In this document: in pieces, positions 34,720 to 45,206 of the stretch | How positions within the stretch are numbered: the stretch's first letter is position 1 | Layout: each line of letters starts with the position of its first letter | NCBI GenBank assembly: GCA_963920525.1 | Contig: OY986439.1 | Coordinates: forward strand, 44,689,193 to 44,753,192 | Origin: Dichetophora obliterata | Taxonomy: Eukaryota > Arthropoda > Insecta > Diptera > Sciomyzidae | Reading direction: 5' to 3' | Length of the DNA: 64,000 bases | Made by a program: the position numbers and the translations under genes | The notes under the pieces: model-generated | What the model was told of the DNA's origin: nothing | The model's database searches: none | Seen by the model: the letters and a program-made list of their open reading frames with translations, nothing else

Positions 34720-36144
34720 TTTTTTGAAAATTTTTGTTTTGAAATAAATAAAAAAAAAGAGCGCAACATCAAAATCTATTAGAGGTGCGTCGCAAGAACT
34801 TCTGGTTTCCTCCATAACGTCCTCTTCCTGTTTTGTGCAAATCTTCATGCCGGCAATTTTTTTCTGCATTTGTCGCAAATTTTTGGATTAAGTCCCAGAA
34901 ATGTAATTTGTTGGATCATCCATTGTGAAACTGGACGCAATTTTTTTACGCTATTATGACCCTTTTCATTGGATGGGTTGCAACACATGTTTATATATAT
35001 AGACATTTTTTGTTCACTTCGAGGATTCTATTGTCGAGTCTGAAGCGTTCAAGGAAACAATTTCAATTGAATATAATTGAAAATATTTTGATATTTATTA
35101 CAATTCATAACATTATTATAAAGATATTTATTTATAACAACAGAGCAAGTTAAACGAACGAGGTAGAAAACTTAATTTTATTTAGTCAAACAATATCCTT
35201 GCAAACAAATCAATTTTAGTTCTCAAAGATTCTTTTACTTACCTTTGGTAAAATATTTCTTATCCTTTATATTTGGGCTTTCGGGAATTACCAAAATAAG
35301 TTTTGCTCTGCCGCAAAGTCTAAGCCATGCTGCCAAGTACATAGATATTTGGTAAATACCTAAGTAAAATTTAAAAAAATTCTTTGCTGCTGAAAATTTT
35401 AAAAAGTGTATTTTTAGAACGACAATTTCAGTAAGTAGACTCTAAAAATTTTTATGTAGATGATCCCATTGACGTCCCAAGAAAGTCTTTTATGTTATAG
35501 CAAGAAGAAATGTCATATATTAATATATATTTTTTGCAACCAATTTGCAGGATACATGTTAGAGATATTTTTGCTCAAACTTTTCTGCATTAAAAATTTG
35601 CAAAAAAATATATGATGGCATAACTTTACTTTTTAACAAAAATAAAATTTGAACGATAATCTTTCGATTGCATCCAAAATCGTTGTTCTAACATGAAAAC
35701 AACCAAAGTTATGAATTTTAGAAAATCACTTTACTAAAAAAATTTGACTTTTTTGCATTTTTGACTACCCATAACTCGGTAACCAGTCATTCAAAAAATT
35801 AAAAAAACTGTCCATATCTTACACCGACTTAGGCTATGGGTGTACAAAGTTTCATCAAAATAGGAAATGGTAAGGTTGAAAGTAGTCAAATTTTGGTCAA
35901 AAACGGATGGAATACCTCTATACATTTCTATGTTTATTTAAAAATAAAATTTCACAATTCCATATTTAAGGCTAAAATTCTTTAAATAGTCAAAAGAGTC
36001 AAAAATAATTTCTAAAAGTAGTCGGCTTATTATTTCTTGATTACTTTGGCTTCATTTTAACTATTTCCGTAATTTCAAGTAATCGTGATTATAATGTGAT
36101 TTTCTGTAATCGTTATCAATTACTAATCATAAACATAATTTGGC
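34720..36144. other. AT-rich stretch, no feature recognised
   Basis: No clear element ends. The text around 35760-35900 ('CCCATAACTCGGTAACCAGTC', 'GTACAAAGTTTCATCAAAATAG') resembles worn mobile-element sequence, but its type cannot be fixed. Confidence 0.35.
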
Positions 36145-36323
36145 GACCCTTATAGTTTAGTGGAGAGTGCGCTTGACTATCAACCCAGAGGTCCCTGGTT
36201 CGAATCCGGGCTCGGGCATGGCTCCTTTCACTTTCTTTGTTCTTTCCTACATTTAAGAAATGTGGAACACTAAAAATTCACAACTAAATTGTGAAAAATG
36301 TAGAATTAAAGGACAGGATCAAC
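36145..36323 (+). mobile_element. tRNA-derived SINE, copy 2
   Basis: tRNA-like head 36146-36218 (73 nt) with A box TAGTTTAGTGG (36153-36163) and a consensus-perfect B box GGTTCGAATCC (36197-36207); the loop CTATCAA would read ATC. The acceptor stem is badly mispaired, so it is not a working tRNA gene. The body repeats that of 27447-27628 ('TTCACTTTCTTTGTTCTTTC', 'TACATTTAAGAAATGTGGAA', 'AAAGGACAGGATCAAC') with roughly 80-90% similarity by eye. Confidence 0.85.
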
Positions 36324-37350
36324 AGGATTAAAACAGATTTTTAAAAATTTTAAAAATATGGATTTTGCAGAGCTATACCATCGCATACTGAATTCAGTAT
36401 GCAACTGTTGTGGTATCGAAACAAAGCCTGGTTAATATCCTATCCAACAATCATATCAGTGTTATTGTAGGTCTGATACTTTGGAGGCTATAGTATTATC
36501 TTTGGTAGAACCTACTTTACCAAACACGTTTTTTCAACACCCTGTATTTCAGTGGATGTTGAAAATAGACCCCCCATCCGAAACAATTTTTTGCTCAAAA
36601 TACGTCAAGAAATCCCCCCTTAGCGGATTAGCATCTTAAATTCGGACACCCTGTATATATATATTTATATTGTAGATTTTAAAGACAGCTCTCAGAATTG
36701 GTGTGCATACTAGCGTCGACGTTATTTATGTGAAACAACGCAAAATTTTTTCTTTATATCTACGTTACATTCTCTTGAATATGCCAGAGCAGCGTTAAAA
36801 ACCAAGAAAATCGTAAATTGTTTGAAAAAAACACTAAAAATTTTAAAATAAATTTTTTTTTTTAAATCACTTGCATATTTTTGCAAATATTATAAAGTAA
36901 ATATATGTGTGCAAAATTTCGAATTGATTGGTTGAAATAATTTTGAGTTATTTATAAAAATGCAGTTTTGAGAAAAACACGTTCATAGTTTTTGGCTTGA
37001 TGGAAGCCGGCTGCAGGTTTCAAACTTTCAAAACTTTCAACTTTAAAAAGTCTTCAAAAGTCAAAAAGTTTTAAAGTCTTCGCTTTAAAATTTTAAAAGC
37101 ATATTTTTTTAAGATGTTTCTGAAGTAATTTAACAATGTTTCAAAATTTTGATTTTCAAAAAAATATTCATGTATTGCTGGCCTTAATCAATGATTTCAC
37201 CTTTTTAAAAATTGTAATCTAATTATTAATGACTACGATGTCTAATGATTATTAAACAGCTATGGTTACGCATAATAATCTTTTAATAATAATTTTAAAA
37301 ATTTTTCTGTTTTTGAATTGAACTATGAAAAATTGCTTAAACCCAAAAAT
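36324..37350. other. AT-rich stretch with one perfect short palindrome
   Basis: GCATACTGAATTCAGTATGC at 36383-36402 is a perfect 20-bp palindrome. 'ACACCCTGTAT' occurs twice in the same direction (about 36538 and 36645). No genes were recognised. Confidence 0.4.
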
Positions 37351-37351
37351 A

Positions 37352-38075
37352 CACGGAGAAAACTGTTTGCGAAATTTGCATTGTGGTTAAGCAAAACTTG
37401 AGCTTGAATCTTGCGCCACTTCAAAATTACGCTAGATTTTAGCAAAAAATAATCAAAATTTGCTTTTTCAATTTATAATAACTAAGCAAAATTTTGATTT
37501 AATTCAGGCAAAATTTTGATTAAATTCAGGCAAAATTTTGTTTGGTTATTGTAAACTGAAAAGCAAGTTTCTACTTTCTTCAAGCAAATATTTGCTAAGT
37601 TATTATAAATTCAAATAGCAAATTTTGATTAGTTTTACTGAAATCTAGCATATTTTTGAAGTGAAATAATTATTAATATAAAATAAAATTGAAAAATTAC
37701 CATTATACGGAAACTTGAACCTCGGCCGCGTGAGTGTAAGTGCATGGGTTTATCCATTCGACCATCGCAGTGGCTAACTAACCGTTGCCTAATTTTCTTC
37801 ATTAAGAATAAACGTGTGCTCGTGTGTTTGTAAAAAATTTGCTATTTGAGTTTACAATAACTCAAAAAATATTTGCTTGAGTTAAGTAAAAATGTGCTAT
37901 TTGAGTTTATAATAACTTAGCAAATATTTGCTAGAATTAAGTAGAAATTTGCTTTTTTAGTTTGTAATAACTTAGCAAAATTTTTGTACTTCACACCGTG
38001 ATTGAGCAAAGTATTGCTGATTTGCTTTTAAGCAAAACATTTGCTTGATTCAAGCAAAGTTATTATTTTCGTGCA
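37352..38075. mobile_element. Repeat-rich TIR-like element with CACG ends
   Basis: The left end ACACGGAGAAAACTGTTTGC and the right end region CAAAGTTATTATTTTCGTGC are weak inverses. The body consists of many copies, in both orientations, of 'TTTGCTATTTGAGTTTATAA' and 'TAACTTAGCAAATATTTGCT' words. A tRNA-like sequence lies near the middle. No protein frame. Confidence 0.5.
37703..37774 (-). other. tRNA-like sequence, decayed
   Basis: On the minus strand, TGGTCGAATGG (37764-37754) fits an A box exactly. GGTTCAAGTTT (37721-37711) is a weak B box, 33 bp further on. The spacing suits a tRNA of about 72 nt, but the acceptor and T stems do not pair. It may be a SINE head or a tRNA relic. Whether the surrounding repeats belong to it is unclear. 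Confidence 0.35.
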
Positions 38076-39640
38076 AGAAAACATATCTTTTATTTACGTT
38101 TCCTAAATAATTAAGGCTGTTTTGGTATTGAGCAGAAACAAAAGGTGTTAATTTTAGATAACCTTTACATCAAATTTGGCTTTGCAAATAGACACGTAGT
38201 ATATTTAACGAAAAAAATTGCTTTTTTTTTGCGAAAAACTGTCAACTATAATCATCCAACACAATATGATAAGCCTTACTAAAGGATCCTTTCAAAACTG
38301 TCACTCACACATTTGACGTTAACATACACATGAAGTTAGACACACACACACACACACACATACACAGATACACACATACACACATGTGTGCAAAAGTCAT
38401 CAATTACTGTCAAATCCCAAAATAAGTTACAGTATCATTCAGTGTATTCTTTACCATACACTTCGTATTGTATCCTTATGACTAGGCTTTTTACATTCTT
38501 GTCAGCCTAAATGATTCCTTAAAATAACTGATGTTTTAATTATTTCAGTTTATTTTGCTTGCACGATAATGCTTTCAGGATTGCAAGAAAACAAATGGTA
38601 AGCAACATTGTATTGGAATTAAAAAAAATGTATCATATAAAAACTATAAAGTTCATGATCAAATTATTTAAAGAATAAATTACCAACCAAAATAGAAAAA
38701 AAGATTTATTAAAAAAATGAAGAACAATGCATACATATAGCAAAAGGTTTTTACACAGCTGCACAAGTTTTTAAAAGTACCTTTGAGCAACTTAAGATAA
38801 ATTACCATTCTTTGATGTTGATCTCTTACCACTGATTTTGCTCTACATTTTTTCACAAAAGCATACAAACACACAATACTCATTCCAATCTATACATACA
38901 TGTGCTACACATATGTTAAAAACTCATTATGAAAAACTCCTTTTTCATATCAGCCAGCAGTCATTCTTTGCATACATTTTTTTTGCTTTTGTGGTTTGAA
39001 TATTTTCTTTGTTTCTTTATTTTTACTACTTTGTCATTGTGAGGGTACTCGTCATTGTTGTGGATGAAATTTTTAAACAAAAATATTCTAAACATTTTTC
39101 ACATTTTATGTGTTAATTTCGGCGATAATAAACTGCTGGGGCACACGAAAATATTTCTCGATGGAGGTTAGTTCTCACTCGTTTTCCTGAAATTCTATAT
39201 AATTATAATTTAAGTATAATTAAATATAATTTAATGAATGTAATTAGAAAATATAATGGTCAGGAATGTTTTAGGAACTCATAGATATTAGTTAATAGAT
39301 TAAAAAATTTGGAAGGTTACAGTTGTGCTTATTTTGTTTGTTTAAACGTGCTCTTAACGCTTTGATATGAGAATTTCTTAAATAAAATCTAAACTATAAG
39401 AGATGGAAGAACATGGTGCAACAAAGAATTTAAGACATTGCTAAGATGTTTAAAAAATTGGTAACACATTTTTCGCTATTTCTTACGGATACGCTACAAT
39501 AAGCAATGTTAATATGTAACATTTGTGAATATAAATGGTGATTTTTTAGCATTTGGCTTCTAAAAATTGAAAAAAAAAACAGGAAATTTGCAATAAGGAA
39601 TTAAATATTAATTTGAAGCGATGCCTGCAATTAACTTTTA
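38076..39640. other. AT-rich stretch with a CA microsatellite
   Basis: Includes the (CA)n tract 38340-38387. No genes or element ends were seen; it may be host intergenic sequence. Confidence 0.35.
38340..38387. repeat. (CA)n microsatellite
   Basis: About 48 bp of CACACA with TA and GATA interruptions. Confidence 0.9.
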
Positions 39641-39645
39641 AAAGA

Positions 39646-39864
39646 TTATTTCTCGAAAATGTTGCCCGCGGCTACGAAGTCCCTCCATAAGCTCCAATTT
39701 TGGCATACTTTTTCCAGCATTTCGACCGGTATGTCGCCAATGGCAGCTGAAATGTTGCCTTCCAGGGCAACATCTCTGTACCCGAGAGACTGTAACATGC
39801 AACGGTCTAAAGTTTTTTTTCTAAGTGAAAACTGATTTGAATGAATGGAAGCGGATGCACGCAT
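39646..39864 (-). pseudogene. C-terminal fragment of a mariner-like transposase
   Basis: The minus-strand frame contains YRDVALEGNISAAIGDIPVE, MLEKVCQNWSLWRDFV and GNIFEK before the stop. The 'IPVEMLEKVCQNW' block is the pattern seen near the C-terminus of DD41D/rosa-type mariner transposases, and the relative at 12598-13690 has a matching block (IRPQML). The N-terminal residues of the open frame are probably not homologous. No TIRs were found, so this is an isolated relic. It lies about 120 bp from the MITE 39987-40145. Confidence 0.65.
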
Positions 39865-39986
39865 TATATCCGGCTAGGGATCGTCGGCTTGTGGGGTGGA
39901 GTTCTTGCGTCCAGACACTCGATTTTTCAAACCGCTACAAAACAAATTACTTTAAAAATAAAAATTGCGTGCATGATGGTCACATT

Positions 39987-40145
39987 AGGGCAGTTCACGA
40001 TCTTGTTGCATCGTTGCAAATGCAAAATAAACAGCTTTTACAAAAACAAAAAGCATATGTTGCAAAAGCTTTTCAATGCTTTTTGTTTTTGTAAAAGCTA
40101 TTTATATTGCATTTGCAACGATGCAACAAGATCGTGAACTGCCCT
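39987..40145. mobile_element. 159-bp hairpin MITE, ATT target duplication
   Basis: AGGGCAGTTCACGATCTTGT on the left pairs with its inverse ending at 40145. Pairing continues almost to the centre ('GCTTTTACAAAAACAAAAAGCAT'). ATT lies directly outside both ends (39984-39986, 40146-40148). The plus-strand frames 39825-40137 arise from the hairpin. Confidence 0.88.
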
Positions 40146-40439
40146 ATTAAGTTAATAAATAGCAAACAGAGAATTCTAGAAGAGAACGGAAATGGAAAAA
40201 CAAATGTCTACAGACGGACAATGTTGTACCGGATGCGGCTAAATTTCTGAAGCACGACACATATAGAAGCTCGCGCGAATGCTGCACGGGATTTCAGTGC
40301 AACTAATGCCCTCCCAACCATGATCTAGATGTCTTGGCTACCAAACTCGAATTAAAATTCACCATAATTATCAATATCCCACTTTTCCTTCCCCTCCAAT
40401 CACTTTATGCGAAAAATCAAAACAAAGAAAAATTATTTA

Positions 40440-40851
40440 CAGTGCACCCTAAACAAGTGCGCGTTGCGCTGCGTACCAAAACGCCACGCAATTTTATTTT
40501 ACGCTTAACCTAAACAAGTGCGCTGCGGAAAGAACTGCTGCTCTCGAACCAGCTCAGTCTGATGGTTTAAAAATCTTAAAAAAACTTTTAGAATTGCGTA
40601 AAAATCTATTAATATAGCAAATACTTCCATTTGCAATTGAGATTAATTAATTAAAAGCAGCTAATTGCTCTTTGTTCTAATACTTTGGTTTTATGCAGCC
40701 AACTTCACATCCGAACGCACTGTCAAAATTGGAAATTCGATTCATGTTGCGGTAGTCCGGTGAGTGTTTCGGTAGGCTTCATACAAAATGTATGGACATG
40801 AGCCGATTTTGACAGTTAAACCACGCACGCGCACTTGTTTAGGGTGGACTG
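40440..40851. mobile_element. 412-bp MITE, TTA target duplication
   Basis: CAGTGCACCCTAAACAAGTG on the left and CACTTGTTTAGGGTGGACTG on the right, with further inverse matches (GCGCGT). TTA lies outside both ends (40437-40439, 40852-40854). It is notably GC-richer than its surroundings and non-coding. Confidence 0.88.
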
Positions 40852-40854
40852 TTA

Positions 40855-42589
40855 GTCATCCATAATAATCAATTATATTACAAATTCTTACATTAATGAT
40901 AATTAAGTTTTGAATTAAATAATTGATACAAAAAAAAATTAGAAGAATTTTTCTCACTGAAAAGGTTGAAGAAGAAAACATTATAATCAACTTAGTTAAA
41001 TAACATATATACACTTTTATAATTATGATTTATATAAAGAAATAAAAATTAAGATTTAAAAACATTAAAATAGGTGAGGAGAAATTTAGTGAGTATACTA
41101 GTTATTCAAACAAGGTAAAAATAAGAAATAATTTTAAAGTTTGTTGGTTTAAGCAAGCTTATAAAAGTAAAAAACATTGATTTTTTTTCTTTGTACCAAG
41201 TTCAATAACCTCAGCGAAACTTCACAGCTGTTTGTTAATATGTACATATTTTTGTTTTTTCGTCTATGTACTAAGTAAGCTTATAGTACTTAGTCTATGT
41301 ACTAAGTAGTCAACTTAGCGAGAGAGAAAAAAAAATTACGTTCCACATTCGTTTTAAAGTAACCGGAAGCAAATAAATAAATGGTTATGCAGCAATGCAA
41401 ATTTATTTTTGGCAATGCAAAATATCTAATCGTCATTGTTTAATAAAATCCGCATTATTTTATTTATTAAATTAAAATTAGGTAGTCTTGTACGTGTAAA
41501 TAAAGTTATTAACGTAACATTTAAGCTACAAATGTAATGCTGCGAATAATTGTTCTCTTCCTAATTTATAAAAATCATATAAACTCACTTTTTTTATAAG
41601 TGCGCTCCCATGATGAAAGTATACCTTCAGCGTTGAACTGCAACAGAGCTGTGGAAAGAGAAAAATGCTCGGCTTAAGGCGGAGCTTAATTATCAACACC
41701 ATGAAAGTCCGATCAGCATAGAATTTGGTTATTTAACACAACTAATATTAAGCACTAAAATTATCGTTGGCCAGAAAATTTAGCAGTGATCTTGGCCATT
41801 ATGTTATCAAAGACACTAAGTAATGTTAGTTAAAATTTATGCTCGCGGCTGACATAGTGTCTATCTTTAATAATAATTTTTAACGTTAAACTTGTAAATT
41901 TGCGTAGCTTTTTACTTTATATTTAATATCAGATTTTAAACGTTCATATTTAATATTAGATTTTATTCCTTTTTTTCGATTTTAACTTTTACAGCACGCA
42001 AGTTTTATTTTTCTCTAACTTTTTTTTTGAATACCGGTTTTCCTCTCGCGAAAGCTTAGCTGGTGGCGTGCTAACATTTTCTTTGATTATTTTATGCTAT
42101 ACCTTTTTGTTTTCTTACATGTCTACACGATTTTTGTTTTTTTTTTCTTTTTAGCTTAACAATATGTTTTTACTTTATTTTTTTTTACTGAAACATTTAC
42201 TGTATTTTATTCTACTTTACTTTACTTAGGTTTTTTTCTCTTAACACAATTTTAACACCTTAATAAAATGATAATATTATAATCTAACACTTTTCATTCT
42301 ATTTTCTTTATTTTTTTACCCAATTTTCGTTCGATTTTTAGCATTTTCGATTTTTGGGTTATTTTAAACTTAGTTTTACTACTGAACCGATTTAAAACAC
42401 TTAGCATATAGAAAAAGAAAAAAAAGCTCAATAATTTAACGCGCCGGTTGCACGATCATGACTGCCGATGTCTAATTTCTCTGCTGGTGTGTACTATACC
42501 GAAATTTTAGCTGCAACTGGTTGATGTATCTACCGATGATGATGTAGAGAGAGCGTGATCGTTCTTCTTGTAATAGTACAAAAAAAGTA
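40855..42589. other. AT-rich stretch up to the assembly gap
   Basis: No coding frame or element ends. Pyrimidine-rich, T-rich sequence at 41900-42400. The last 45 bp before the gap reappear in changed form at about 44817-44855. Confidence 0.35.
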
Positions 42590-42789
42590 NNNNNNNNNNN
42601 NNNNNNNNNNNNNNNNNNNNNNNNNNNNNNNNNNNNNNNNNNNNNNNNNNNNNNNNNNNNNNNNNNNNNNNNNNNNNNNNNNNNNNNNNNNNNNNNNNNN
42701 NNNNNNNNNNNNNNNNNNNNNNNNNNNNNNNNNNNNNNNNNNNNNNNNNNNNNNNNNNNNNNNNNNNNNNNNNNNNNNNNNNNNNNNNN
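42590..42789. other. Assembly gap (200 N)
   Basis: A run of exactly 200 N, which suggests a placeholder of fixed size. Open frames drawn across it have no meaning. Confidence 0.98.
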
Positions 42790-43089
42790 AGAACAAGTTC
42801 TCTTTTTGTATTGCAAACATAGAGTTGCACAAAGGTTTTCTTCTAACTTTACTTATTTCTATTAAAAAATTTTCTAGATAAACTCCGAATCAAATTTTGA
42901 AGAAGTTTATTAAAATTAACTTTTTTCTTTTGATTACTCTGATGCCAATCCAAATAAGGGTAAATAATAATTAATTAAAATTTTAATTTTTCTACATAAC
43001 TAATTAGTTTGATTATGTAGATTGGCACCTAGTTCATGGTTCATAAAAATTTCTCGCAAGATATATTTTCATATCGTTTATTTGAGACG

Positions 43090-43876
43090 CAATGGACAGA
43101 AGATCGTGTCAGCTAAACGTGGAGAGCAGTAATTACTCGACAACCAACGTTATAACCTCGATGTTCTGACCACGCGTGTGAAGAAAAAAAAAACTAAAAG
43201 TTAAAAAGACACTTAAACAGAAACAAAAAGTGAAGTTATCATTAAATCATTCTAATTATTAAAATCTTGGTAAAATGCTATTAAATTAAATAGAAGAAAA
43301 AAAGCAAAATACTTAAAGATGAGAAAAAAACTAAGTTAAGGTAAAGAATAAAAGTATAAAATTATGTGCATAAAATCGCGGTAAAGAGAAAAAAAAACAC
43401 AGTGCAGTTTATTGCAACAAAAAGAAAACAACAAAATGTTGCTTCTAAAATCGGTATACATAGCCGATAATTAAGTGATTCAGGCTTATAGCGTGAGATT
43501 TTCAGATTTTCTTCGAATTAAATGTTTCTTTAAAAAAATAACTAAAATAAAGTTTAAAAATTAAATTTAATGGATAACTTAAGGTAGAACATTTTCATAG
43601 TTTTCATTAATTTGTCGAGTGAAATAAGAAAAAAAACTGAAAATCTGACAAAGTAAAATAATTTATGTCATGCAACAAAAAAAGAAACCGAAAAGAAAAA
43701 AAAATCGCAAGTTGGTCACGATCAGGGTAATAAAGAGCGTTAGCAACATGTTGCGGTGCCAAAAATTGAGGCAGGTCAGTTCTTGCTAGCAATAAAAATT
43801 AACCAACTTAGATTCCACAGCGAACGCGAGAAAGATCTTTCGTCGTGGGAGCTGCTAAACAACAACAACAACGCAA
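43090..43876 (+). other. Possible non-coding 5' leader exon of a host gene
   Basis: The stretch has less T-rich text than its neighbours. It contains A-rich, fly-leader-like sequence ('AAACAGAAACAAAAAGTGAAG') and an unusual block of mixed composition at 43715-43870. It stops at an ideal splice donor, CGCAA|GTAAGTC (donor at 43877), right after an AACAACAACAACAAC tract. There is no long coding frame; 43756-44046 runs across the donor and has no domain. The start (about 43090) is a guess. A promoter cannot be shown. Confidence 0.3.
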
Positions 43877-43882
43877 GTAAGT

Positions 43883-45206
43883 CTTTGTCACTTGTATGTA
43901 TGTATGTACCAATTTTAGTTTTTAATTGGATCAAGGTTTTTCGTAACTTAACTAATGGCCTTGATCTTGAACTTCAACTTGCATTTTTTTTTGTCAATTC
44001 TTTTGCATTAACCCTTTACTGGGCACAAAATAATGTAATAACCTAAAAATGAGCTGTATTATTTTGCGATTTTCTTTGTTTTTAATTAATTTAAATTATT
44101 TCTATACATTTGTACACTATTTTTAATGACATTAATAATTTTTTTTATTAATCTAATATTTTTTTCTTTTCTCTAAAATTCATTGGCTTAACATAGATGT
44201 TTTTTTAAATACTTGTGTAATCTTATTGTTAGCCAACATATTATAGTTTAACTGAAAAAAAATAATCAATGGAGTTAATTATAGAAAACTTTGTAGCCAC
44301 AAACTGAACTTGTTAATTAAATAAAAAAAAAAAAAAATGAAATTCTAACTTAATCATATTTTGGTTTCAACGCATGGCAGCAGTAGCCTGATTTGGTTCG
44401 TGGGGTCAGAATGAAAATTCTTTTGGTAAATTATCTGACCATGGCTGGGAGGGCGGAGATTTGGTGTTGGTTCATCTTTACACCAAACGTTAATTTTTTT
44501 TAAACCCGCTTTTCGAAATGCAATGAGCTAGATTTTCTAATGTTGTCCTTTTGGTTTCTATCAGTCCTCTCTTTTTCCTGTTCCTCGAGCACGCGTAAAT
44601 TAAAATAATAATTCAAAAACTAATGGGTCGAAATATCAGATAGAGGGAAGAACCCAACCCAATTGCCGACGAGCAAAGCCGTGAGTCGATGCGTGCTAAC
44701 CTTCTAAGCTGAGAAAAAAAAAAAAAAAAACAAAAAAAAAAGTCTTCATTCCAAAAGATAAAATGATCATTAAAACTAGATAACTCATTATAGAAAAAAA
44801 ACGTTATATGTTACAAGAGCGTGATCATTGTTCTTGTAATAGTGCAAAAAAAGTATAAAAAGCTGATGGCTTTAGTTTTTTTCTTCTTTTTTTTTATTAA
44901 ATTATGATTTGGCGTCAATCTATGTATGCATAAAAATAAATTTAATTAGGATTTTATTAGACAATTTTTTTAAAGAGAAAATATAAAATTTACCCGTATA
45001 GGAAGTGACGCCAGGAAATAAAAGATTTCTGGATAAATGTATTTTAGGAGCATAAAATTATTTATTTGAGAAAATTGCCAATCCTATTTAGTTACATATT
45101 TAGTTAAATAGTGAAGACTTTATCTACAAAACAAAATTATTCAAACTATGTTTTAGTTTCAAGTTTATTCTTTATTATTATTTTTGTAATTTAAATTTAT
45201 TCTTTA
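43883..45206. other. AT-rich stretch, no feature recognised
   Basis: If the leader exon is real, this would be the start of an intron. A patch at 44380-44470 and 44570-44710 is of more balanced composition, but no gene was recognised. Confidence 0.35.

Noticed and set aside
36146..36218. Functional tRNA gene (anticodon ATC by loop position)
   Set aside because: The acceptor stem pairs at only about three of seven positions and it shares the SINE body with the copy at 27447.
42472..42881. Open reading frames across 42472-42881 on both strands
   Set aside because: They consist mainly of the 200-N gap and have no meaning.
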